64,000 bases of DNA from Dendrophyllia cribrosa (Eukaryota > Cnidaria > Anthozoa > Scleractinia > Dendrophylliidae): the NCBI GenBank assembly GCA_024195265.1, contig JAJLRJ010000008.1, positions 7,282,988 through 7,346,987 of the forward strand, written 5' to 3'. The position numbers and the translations under genes are program-made. Position 1 is the first letter of the stretch. Every line of letters starts with the position of its first letter. Positions 27,101 through 39,100 of this stretch are shown in pieces. The notes under the pieces are model-generated. The model ran no database searches, was not told the DNA's origin, and saw only the letters and a program-made list of their open reading frames with translations.

Positions 27101-30100
27101 GAGAAAATCAGTCAATGAATAGCTATTATTTCTATTACCTCTGATAAACCTTGTACCCTTTAATACTACTGTCTGCGTGCACTGGAGGATCCCACTTTAC
27201 TAGAACTTTCCTGGGTCCTAACACCCTAGCAACCACGTTAATTGGAGTGAGGTCTACAAAAAGAGAGAGAAATCTGAAATTCAGTAAACAACTCATAATG
27301 TATAGAATGTTTGAAAAGATTGCACTGCTATAAACATGTGGGTTCCCCGTCAGTGCTGCCACTGCTGTGATGATTAAGCTAAGTAATTTCTATTTGGCTT
27401 TTTTCATTTTTCATTTTTCTATGACAACATTATTGCAGTTAATAACACAATGAAAAAAATACAACAAACCTTTGGTAACTTGGACCTGAACAATCTTTTT
27501 GGCTTCACTCACATAGTTCTTTGCTGTTATTGAAACATTATAACTATAAAGAGACAATACATTTAACTAGTCTAAGAATATTATAATCTGGGGGAAACAT
27601 ATTTCCATACAAAATTGACAGAGGCAATCATCTGAAATTTTGAACTCCTAAAAGATACTAGAAACCTGTTTTGTGAGGGAGGTTCACATTAATTTTAACC
27701 CCTAAAGAGGGTTGGAAAGGTTTCCTTTTCCTGTCAGCATATAAACTTTTTCTGTTATCAGAATAACTCTCTCAGAGGGGTCATTTCAATAGATCATATT
27801 CATATTCTTGGTATTGAACTGAAACTAGCGTGCAGTCAAGGCTCATACGGGTCAATCTTTTCGCATGCAATTTATAATGATATTCCCCCGCATGAGAATG
27901 TATTGCAAGCAATTTTCATTTAATACCGAGAATATGAATATGGTCCTATCTATTCAAACCCCTTAGTGGTACCAAACCATGAATTTTAACCCCTAAGAGG
28001 GCATTATAAGACAAGAGTCTTTCCTTAGATTTTCCCCTTTGACCTACAAATTATCAAGTGTATCAGAGGAAAAAGTGAGTCTTCAATAAGAGAATTATTT
28101 GGACAACCAGTAATAATAACTCTGATTGGAAAAAGCAAATATATGTATTAAACATGGAGCATTCCAGATTAGTTTGAACAAGTTTGATCGCAGTTTGCCT
28201 TTCAATAATTCAAAGTATCTTCTACATTGTTTTGAGATATTTTTGAAGTAAAGTAAGGCATTATGCGTGAGACTTGGCAGGTATAGTGACTGTACTATGA
28301 AAATGGCTCATTCAAATGAGTGACTTACGTCTTTGATGATTTAAACCGAAGAGTAGCCACAGGCTGCCAACCTTGGATCTCTCTATTGTCATATTTCCAT
28401 TTGTAGTGCACATTGCCTGCCTCCACCTGAAAATTAAGAATTTACACTTTTTCAATCGCAACAATGGCCTAACGTTTTAAACCAACAAAACAGCAATGAC
28501 ATGCTGCAAGTTTGCAGTTTGATAAAGAGAAGGATCACTGCAAGTAAGGGAAAAGACAACATTTGCTGTTTAGTGGTCCATTCATCACTGAATGCTTTTC
28601 AAGGTTTCATTAAATTTGCAGATTTTGAGCAGCAGCAGCAGCAAAAAGGCAATTCCCATATATGTTTCAAAGTCTATACACCAAAATAAATCAAACATTC
28701 AACCTTTATGAACAGTTTCAGTTATGGTAATATTAAAAAAAAATGATTGTTAAGATAGATGTCATAACTCTAAATTCTATCATTTCTGATAACAAAATAT
28801 CCTATACTTCACTTTCATAGCGTGCTCTTTTTTTTCCTGTGATTTTAGGGAAAATATTGAACTGCACTGCACTTCATGACTATACATGTACTTACATTTG
28901 AATAATTCAGACTTGCAGAAAAGATGACATCTTCATTCATCCCAGGGGTTTTCGGCTTAAAGGTGACAGCCATTTTCTTCTCATCAAGTTTCTCTTCAGA
29001 GAACAAATTATTAAGAATGAATAATTTTACCAAAATGTTTGTGTTTTTAGCAAAGAGAGGCACATTATACATTGTATGAGAGTAAAAAGTATCTGAGCAA
29101 TGGAAAAGACAAAAAAACAAAACAAAAATTAAGGTAGAGGTACATGTTATGGTGGTTTAGTGGTTAATGTGTTTGACTTTTGTCTAAACGCCTTTGTTTT
29201 CAGCCAAGAAATTGTGGTCCACAATCATGTCTCTCTCCAGCCAGGCCCTGGTTGTTCAAAAGGTGGCTTATCACCAAATCATTATCCAGTGGACAAGCAT
29301 TAACATTTCACTTCCAGAGTCAATTATGGAAACATGTCATGTAGTTCTAACTTTTGAGTCTGTTGATGAAATCCTATGGTGTGACCATTTAAATGAAATC
29401 TCTTCAGCAGTACTTTTGCAGAGTACCATTTGTTCTAACTTTTGAGTCTGTGGACGAAATCCTATGGTGTGACCATTTAAATGAAACCTCTTCTTAATTC
29501 AGCAGTACTTTTGCATAGTACCATTTGTTCTAACTTTTGAGTCTGTGGACGAAATCCTATGGTGTGACCATTCAAATGAAACCTCTTCAGCAGTACTTTT
29601 GCATGGTACCATTTGTTCTAACTTTTGAGTCTGTCAAAGAAATTCTATGGTGTGACCATTCAAATGAAACCTCTTCAGCAGTACTTTTGCATGGTACCAT
29701 TTGTTCTAACTTTTGAGTTTGTCAAAGAAATTCTATGGTGTGACCATTCAAATGAAACCTCGTCAGCAGTACTTTTGCATGGTACCATTTGTTCTAACTT
29801 TTGAGTCTGTCAAAGAAATTCTATGGTGTGACCATTCAAATGAAACCTCTTCAGCAGTACTTTTGCATGGTACCATTTGTTCTAACTTTTGAGTCTGTCA
29901 AAGAAATTCTATGGTGTGACCATTCAAATGAAACCTCTTCAGCAGTACGTTTGCATGGTACCATTTGTTCTAACTTTTGAGTCTGTTAACGAAATCCTAT
30001 GGTGTGACCATTCAAATGAAACCTCTTCAGCAGTACGTTTGCATGGTACCATTTGTTCTAACTTTTGAGTCTGTCAAAGAAATTCTATGGTGTGACCATT

Positions 30101-33100
30101 CAAATGAAACCTCTTCAGCAGTACGTTTGCATGGTACCATTTGTTCTAACTTTTGAGTCTGTCAAAGAAATTCTATGGTGTGACCATTCAAATGAAACCT
30201 CTTCAGCGGTACTTTTGCATGGTACCATTTGTTCTAACTTTTGAGTCTGTCAAAGAAATTCTATGGTGTGACCATTCAAATGAAACCTCTTCAGCAGTAC
30301 TTTTGCATGGTACCATTTGTTCTAACTTTTGAGTCTGTCAAAGAAATTCTATGGTGTGACCATTCAAATGAAACCTCTTCAGCAGTACTTTTGCATAGTA
30401 CCATTTGTTCTAACTTTTGAGTCTGTGGACGAAATCCTATGGTGTGACCATTCAAATGAAACCTCTTCAGCAGTACTTTTGCATGGTACCATTTGTTCTA
30501 ACTTTTGAGTCTGTCAAAGAAATTCTATGGTGTGACCATTCAAATGAAACCTCTTCAGCAGTACGTTTGCATGGTACTATTTGTTTTTCAATATTTTACA
30601 AAATAAAATTTGGGATTTTATTGAATTTTTATCTTTGGCACTCTTGGAAGAGGTAAAGGTTCATTAATAAAAGCAATATTATTGTATTATACAATCAAGA
30701 GAAATTTTCCAGTAGATAGCAGTTTAATTCACCTTTTGAACAACCTGGTATAAATGGGTACCAGCAAACCAGTGGGCAACCCAACAAAATGCTCTCTGGC
30801 AGAGACCATCCAGGAATAAGTTAAAGTACCACTATGATCAAAAATACATATTTTCTGTTCTCTTCATATTTTGAAAATATAAGTACTCGTTACTTACCTT
30901 GCGAACTTTCAAGTCAAAACTCGTACATGAAGTGCCATTATTTTAACTTTACATTTTGAATTTGGCTTGCTGCCATTACTCAATTCAAAATTGACCGGGA
31001 CCGAACCCTGAGAGTTGGATCGAGTTGGCCTAAAGATTTTGTGATGTCAATGACTCAACACGTGCCTTTTGGCTTTGTTGTTTGTGACCCGGAGGGAACC
31101 ACATTGAGTCATTGATGTCACAAATCAAGTCACATGTACAGTACCGCTCGAAACTATTAGTGCATAAGGACGCGGTGAAACCTCGTCCGCCGCCATTTTG
31201 TTTTCCGCGAATTCACCTAGGTGGGACGAAACCGCAACCGCGGAAAGGACGAAAGCGACCGAAACACCGCGGGGAAACAGACGCGGTAATACCTCGGTTA
31301 CAAACAATAGTGGCTAATTTCTATTGTTATGGTATTGTTTAACTCTATATTAGTGATATTCTCCAAGGAGGCACTGCAACAAAAGGCTAGAGATGTCGAT
31401 TTCAAAACATCTGACATCGTGATAAAAGCGATATCAAGTTGGTTCTGTTGAATCTTCTCCGTTCACAGGAACGGAGAATGAAAACAAGGATCTTCATTTT
31501 TATCGCTTTTTATGACTTCATACATTTGTAGCAAAGATAGCGAACGTTTACACCAAACACTCCAGTTTTTATACGCGTCGATTTATTGACTTCATACATT
31601 AATTTTATAATCGATCGACTGTACCGTCCTGTACCGTTCAGTGTGAAGTGGAACACGCGAAGACGGCGGTGAAGTGCGGGTGCAAGGATTATATTTAACG
31701 CCAGTAGAGTTTGGAAAAGCTTACTTGTAATTTGGCGAGCGAAACTGCAATGAAAACAGAGAATTCACGGAAGTCTGTATTCAGGTTTCAAATTACCCTT
31801 TGACATATGCAAATTCGGTAAACTTTTTCCTGACATTACTACAAAATTTGCTAAATTTGTTTTCTGCCACGTACCTTTCCCCGCTATCTGACATCGATTA
31901 TTATATTTAGTTTCATTCAACATTTATCTTCACAATTAGTTAACATGAAGTTCTGAAAGAATTTTACACTGAAATTTGCGTGACTAACGCACTGGCACTT
32001 GTGACCTCTTGTCTACATATAAGTGACCTATTTTGGTTTTGTTCGCTTTCTGGCAGAAAACTTACTCCATTCGAAACTTTTCCATAGCTGTTCACAGCCA
32101 GCCGTTCGAAATTTTTGTTCTGTTTCACCCGTTCACTGTCGCGAGTCGTTCAAAATAATTCTTTAGCGTTCAAATGAAATTCGATCTGTTTATAGCAGAT
32201 CTCGTTGCCTAGCACGTGATCAAAATCTGCCGTGAAGAAGTTGCACCTTTTATTGCGAAAGTTATTTTATTGTTTTATCTAGAAGAACTAGTCGTTTGAA
32301 ACAGGAAGAAGTTTCGCTGGTCGGCCGCTGCGTTGCTTGTCGACCCAAGGCAACTCATGGTGGAAACTCTTGAAGTATTTTGCCACCGACGGTATTTCTG
32401 TTAAATCTTAACTCCATCAAGATTTTAAAAATAGATTTCTTTACGGACAACCTTCGATATTTTAACGTTCAAATGAAAGAAAGAAAGCAATCTAAGCTGA
32501 ACATATTCTGATGTACACATCTCGTTAGCAAGTTTACGAATTGATCGATGGCAGGCGAAGTTTAGTTTGTAAACAAACTGTACGCGTGATATTTTGTTTT
32601 TGTGTTCGACGCGTGCTTTCATCCCTGTCACGCGTGAGGAAAATTAACCTGCGATTAGGTGTTGTTTTTGTTTATTTCAATTTACCTTAAAGAAAAAATA
32701 AGAAAAAACAGACTGTGTCTTTTAGTATTGTAAATTGTTCTTAGAATTACCGGAATTTTATTTCGGCTTAAAAAGTTTAAGCGACACGCGGAATGTAAAC
32801 TTTAATGATCCATAGTTGTATTTCTCTCGATTGAATGAAGCGGTTTTAAGAATCTAAGCGCCGCTATTCATTACGAGTTGAAACATAATGCAATTCTTAA
32901 ACAGTTCGCATTTTAAGCTCTGTTCCAGAAGTGAGTTTTCATTTCTTTCTCTAGTTACAGCAGCACCCACAGCCGACTTCTGACGGATTTTAACATGTGA
33001 AATGTCTCACGTTCAAATCACCGGAGCGTCACGTCTCACCTATTGTTGTTAATGAACTTCAAAACAAAGGAAACAATACTCTATTCAAACACGACCGCGT

Positions 33101-36100
33101 CCTATTCTTTCCGCGGTTTTCTTCGACCGCAAAATACCGAGGTGAAAACGGGGTTTTTAGTGCGGTTGGACGAGAAATACCTAGGTGAAACCGCAGCCCC
33201 AAACTGCGGTTTGACCTAAGCGAAACCGCGGCAAATGCACTAATAGTTTCGAGCGGTACTGTACTAGATTGCAAACCAGTAGAACGTGGGCTCGATTTAT
33301 GAACGGAGTAATGGCGGACGGATTTTATGAGATTTTCCTGGGTTTTTGGCCAGCTATTTCTCGGCTGTGCAAGAATATATCAATCTAATTTATAGCAGTT
33401 CGCATTTGTCTAAACCTATTAGATACATTTGCGTTAAAAAAGGTGGAAAAGAAATACAAAAATTTTTATCATAGTGGCACTTTAAGCAATAGGTTCTAAT
33501 TGCTTTGTTCTACAGAAACCAAGTTAAGTTCAGGCCATTTGAGCCACATGTGTGGCTCATGGGAGACTATCTTAAAATGTGATTTAGAAACAGTGAGAGT
33601 TACCTTGAACGTTAAGGTCCAACCTTGCCACAAGAATGCTACGAGTGTTGGATGCAACAACTGACACAACAAACTTCCCTGCCCTGGAAAAAAGAAAACT
33701 TTACAATAAACAACTTCAACAAATAACTTTAACTAGTTAAAGTAAAAACCAATGTATAAGAACCTACATTTTTCCAAGTCAGGCTGAAAACTAGGTTCTT
33801 ATATATCGGGTGTTTATAAGTGAGTAATCAGGCTGTTTAGGTTCTTAATTGGGTTTTTTATAAGTGAGTAATCATGCTGTTTAGGTTCTTAATTAGGTTT
33901 AGTGGTGTAACGATTAATCCGAATTCTCGATTAATCGCGATTATGACCATTCGGTTCGATTCACGATTCTTTGCTTCCAAGTTTCGATTTTGGTTCGATT
34001 TTTACATACCTTTTTCAGGGTGCCCTCAATGAGTTATTTATTATATTGTGAAATCAGAATTCAGAACTCTTTAAAATCCACGTTTATGATTGACGAGAAA
34101 AGGCGTTTGCAGTTTGTGCACCATTTTGTGTTGCCTGGTAAAAATGATGCCCTTTTACCACCCCTTGAGAATTACAAATAAGGCAAACCACGGCGACACA
34201 CTCATTGTCACATTCTCAAACATGGCAACGAACGACCAAGCGATTGTAAATCCACCTGCATCTTTGAGATCAGCTGTGTGGAAATATTATCATGGTTTTC
34301 TGGCTAAAGACGCTACAACAGATAAGTCTAAAACTATCTGCAAAACTTGCTCTACTATTGTGCCAGTTCAACTTCATGCATGAGTGCACACTTAAAACGT
34401 CAACACAGGATTCAATTTGATGACAAGTAAGAAATGGTGGACCCAAGGACGGTAAAAAATTAACCGGGTACTAAAAACAGTACTGTTAAAAATTCAGGAT
34501 GTTATACCCTATTCTGTCAAAGTTGGCCAAAAGATATCTATGTGTCCCTGCCACATTTGTGGCCAGTGAGAGTTTTTTTACTTCTGCAGGTGACTGACCT
34601 TGAGTCTGTTTAGAGGTCATGCCTGCATAGTTAACATGTAGACAAGTTAAGAGTAAACTAGATCTAGAAAGAAGAACACTGACAAGTTGCATGTTTTTTA
34701 TTGCATCCCTGTAATAGATTAATAATGTTCCTGTAACTATTGTATCCTCAAAATGAGGGTTTAGGGATTTTGGACTCTATTAAAGGAGTTTTTGTTGAAA
34801 CCCATGTTGTTTATATTATTATGCATCATGTTATAAGAATTAAGAAACATTTGCATAATCGAATCAAAATTTTCGAAATCGAAAGACAATAATCGAAATT
34901 GAATCGAATCGCAAGGAATATGAATCGTTACACTCCTAATTAGGTTCTTATTTTATTCAGGGGTTTAAACTGTTTGCTACTGTCCAGAATAGTAGTTTTC
35001 AAAGCTTATCATTTCAGTTGTCATATCAAACTTATTTCCCTGTGCACTGAACATTTAACCAGATACTTAGTTTTAAGACGGGAGTCGAAGGAAAGTTCTG
35101 CCTTTCAATCCAGACACAATTATTTTCTAAGGGAAATAATTACCTATCTCAAGGTGCATTTGAATTAACTTAATTGGGCTGATCTTACAAATAAGAATGG
35201 GGTTAGTTTCTAGAGAAACTGTGGTGCTGCGTCGGTGGGGGGATGAAAATGACAAAGACGCATCCAAACCAGTCGCGCGCCATTTTAATCTTACTAACCA
35301 TTCTAAACAACACATGACAATCTGCGGCCTTTCCCTACACCAGGGTAACACAGAAAGCCGTAAAAACCTAGAACAAAAAATCATCTTTCAAATCGGCACT
35401 CTCAAACCCCACGGAATCAACGAACGCTTTTCATTCAACTAATCTACATTTGTTTTTCACGTCACCAAATTTCCACCAATAGCGTAGCTCCACCGCTTAC
35501 TATATAAAACCACACACTACCCACAATTCCTTGATTCGCTCCGACGAAGGGCTAGCGCTCGAAACGTCAGCTATTTGAATCTTTTTATGGTGGTCAATTT
35601 ACCTTATCGACTCAGTCGATAAAACTAAATTCTCGTCTTACAAATAAGAACCTATTTCCAGGGGCGTAGCCAGGAATTTTTCAGAGGTACGCAAAATCAA
35701 TTCTCAAACACCCCCTACCTACCCCCACCCCACCCTCAAGTCCCAAATCTTTCATTTTTTTCCGACTATTTCAGGTATGCATGTGCATGCACCACTTTCA
35801 TAATGGCGGCCAAATTATTTATTCTTTTATATATATGTTAATAAGCCTCACTGGCCTCGTTTTAGAGTAAAAATTCTTTTGAATTTTGAACACGCCAACG
35901 AGGCCACTAACAGAGGCTAATTAACATACATATAAAAGAATAAATAATTTGGTCGCCATTATGAAAGTGGTGTATACGTTGTGGTTCAAATTTTTCTTTG
36001 GTTTAAAAATTTTCAAACCAGTTTAATTTTTACTTTCCTTTGTCTGAGAATCATTATCATAATATGAGACAAAGGAAAACAAAAATCAAACTGGTTTGAA

Positions 36101-39100
36101 AATTTGATTTGAACCACAACATATACATGCATTCAGGTAGCTACGCCCCTGATTTCAAATGTCGGGCTGAATGGGTAATTCTTATATGATGGGGGTCTAA
36201 TTTCCAAATTTCAGCCTGTAGATTCTTAATCCACTAGGTTCTTATGACTCTTATACCTGGGTGTTAACTGCGGCAGATTTGAGAATCCATGAAAAAACTC
36301 CATGTTTTGTTTGGTTTTCTTTGAGTCTGAAATATTGGGAATCTTTATGAATTTGCACTCATTAAGATTCCTTTTCTATAAAAGCACACTTTTCACTTGC
36401 AGACAAAGAATGCACAAACAAATCATGAGTAGATGAGAGCATTAAAGTCATGATAAACTTTGTCCATTTTGGACATACTGGACAGTGTTCCAGATAAGAG
36501 AGGGGTCTCGGGTCAAAAACCCGACAAGGCTGGCTTCCTGACCTGACAAATGGCTGTTTCTGCCCGAGCATAAACTGGAGTTAATGTTTAGCTCAATTGA
36601 ACCTAAAAGCTCCCTGCGGTTTGCCAGTGATGTCCCGTTAATCGACCTTTTGTACTTTGTATTGTAACATGTACTTTTACCTGTGCTCTATTCTTAGCGG
36701 CCAATTAGACTTCTAGCCTGCACGTGTTCAGAGAGTATCAACCAATCAGCTTCAACCAAAACTTGCCGTGTTTACGTTCATGTACATCGGTCGCGGCCGA
36801 TCTCCCCATTCAGCTCAGTTTCACGGCTAAGTCAAGTGTTTATTCCGCCACCCGCCCACCCACTGAAGTATACTGACTTATCTTTACCACTCTCTGGTTA
36901 TAACATTTCTTCTGTATTTCAAAACAAAAATTATATATAACAGGTGTCCACATATTTTTGCAGTGTTTTTATTTTTTTGCAGTGGAATTTACCAGCATAA
37001 TAATCTTAAACAGCACCTTTTGTCCTTATTAACCGTAAAGAGTGATACTTTGTAGTTATTAATCGTGAAACAATGTCAGTTACACTATATTCTTAAAATT
37101 CCAGATTAATAACTATGTTTGGCAGACGTTTACAGTTAATAATCCTGTAATGCGCGAATATTAATTGTGTCTGACAGACATTTACAGTTATTAATCGTGA
37201 GTTGCCCATTTCCACGGACAAGATAACTCGAAAGCAAATTTAACTTGACCATCCGCCATTACAAAAACGAAAACTAACGTAAAGTCTACTTTCTACAGGG
37301 CTTGTTATACCGTAAATATTCCACAACCGAATTCTTCAGGGGTCAAAATTTCTATTAAGCTTGACTTCTATTCGATTTAATTTGTTCACAAACAATATTT
37401 TCCTAGTCTTCCTTTTCGATGAAGAACAACGCAAGCGTCGCCATTAAACATAGAAGCGCGAGCGTGTGAAGCATTTATACATGTAAAATTAAAACACCTC
37501 TATTTAAGTCTTGTTATTGGAAGAAAACAAAGCGAGAGATCTCTTAATCGATTTCCGAAACTAAAATTCATTTGACCCGGAGAAGTAGAAAATTGCTTTT
37601 GACAAGAATTGTTTTCAATTGAACGTATCGTGAAATCAACAACAGGGCGAAATACTTTCAGTGGGAAGATTCGCTCGCAGTCAAAGTTAGCGGTGTTAAC
37701 TTAAAAAAGATTTTGAAAAGTCTAACTTATTGGAAAGGCTTTCATTCTTTAGCAGTGGAGAGCTGATAACAAGGTTTGTCCTCCACAATCGTTCACAAAC
37801 TGACAATAAGTGACAGAAACTAAACAACATGCTTACAGCGTCAAAAAATATTTTGGAACTCCAAAGGAAAATCAGCTGAAAATCCGCCTGTACGGGATAT
37901 TTGAAATGATTATTTTGGTTTAAAACTCAAAATGCATCTAATGATAACCAAATCCTTTTAGTTGATTCATTTTCATTCACGATCGAAACACTTTGTACTT
38001 ATTTTAAAATCGTAAAGACTGATAGTTCGCAGTTATTAATCGTGAAGTGCGTCACTTGCGATTAATAACTATGGGAAACATTTGAAGGCGCTTGAAAAGA
38101 AAGGGCTTTCTTCAATTCGAAGGCGAGTTAGCGGAACGTATTCATTCAATGCACTTCCGGACTTCGGAATGAAACTCCAACTTACAGAAAAATATATTTT
38201 TATGAAAAAGTGAGTTACAAGCGAATTTCAGATAAACTTACTCATTCACGGCCGGCCCACAAGTTGAAATCTTCGAACACCATAAAATTGCACATCGTCG
38301 AATTTCGAGGAATATGCATCATCACAGGGAAAAAGACACATCACAGCCAGGAAAGCAGTTAAATGTTTTGCGAAACAAAACTTAACATGAGCGGTACAAT
38401 TTGTTGTTATGATGTAACTTGCTTTAACCCATTGACACCTGAACCGCCTGTAACTGCCCGTACAAGACTCCACTGCTTTAAAAAATTGTAACTTTCTCAA
38501 TCGTGCGAACATTGCCTTAACTAGCAGTTGTGAGCATTGACTAGAAAGTCTTTCAAATTGAGATACCCAATAAACACAAAAAAGTCAGCGATTTTTGCAG
38601 AATATCAGCGTTTGAATTTGGACAATAACAAAAATTACCGTTTTTAACGTCATAGAAAAACAACAAAAATCACGTTTTTGCCTTTAGTTTTTTTTATTCA
38701 AATCATCATGGCAAACCCAAAAATCAACATTCACAGCAAAATTCAGTCCTAGTCCTAGCTTAGCAGTGAATTTTTTTGCTCTTATTCGTTGCTCGGGCCG
38801 AGCTCTAGCCTCTCGTTCTAATGCATACTGACCTTGCCTCAATTTTCAATATCACCACCGCACTGCATGCTGGGAAATGGCCAAGAATTTTGACAGCGTT
38901 CGTTTCTTTCCGCACAATTTATATTTATACTAAGTCCACAGCCACTCCGACCCACCGCCGAAATTTCGCGCTTGTTGTGTTCTCCTGTGGTCGCAACTTC
39001 CAAAATATGCCGCAGTAGGTCGAGAAATTCATCCAGAGTCGAGTCCCAAAGCTGCTTCGTTTCCAGGCGGCCATTTTTCCAGTTCAACGAGCAACGAGCC

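Larger units (their letters stand above)
35659..36151. repeat. MITE C, copy with two nested insertions
   Basis: Ends CAGGGGCGTAGCC and GCTACGCCCCTG. Left 130 bp and right 30 bp match the uninterrupted copy at 57745-57898; the middle is occupied by hairpin MITE B (35791-35971) and hairpin D (35978-36120). Confidence 0.85.

Noticed and set aside
29194..30656. Repeated peptide LTFESV..EILWCDHSNE in several frames
   Set aside because: It is the translation of the 88-bp satellite units. Frames change between units, unit length is not a multiple of three (88), and the units derive from a non-coding MITE.
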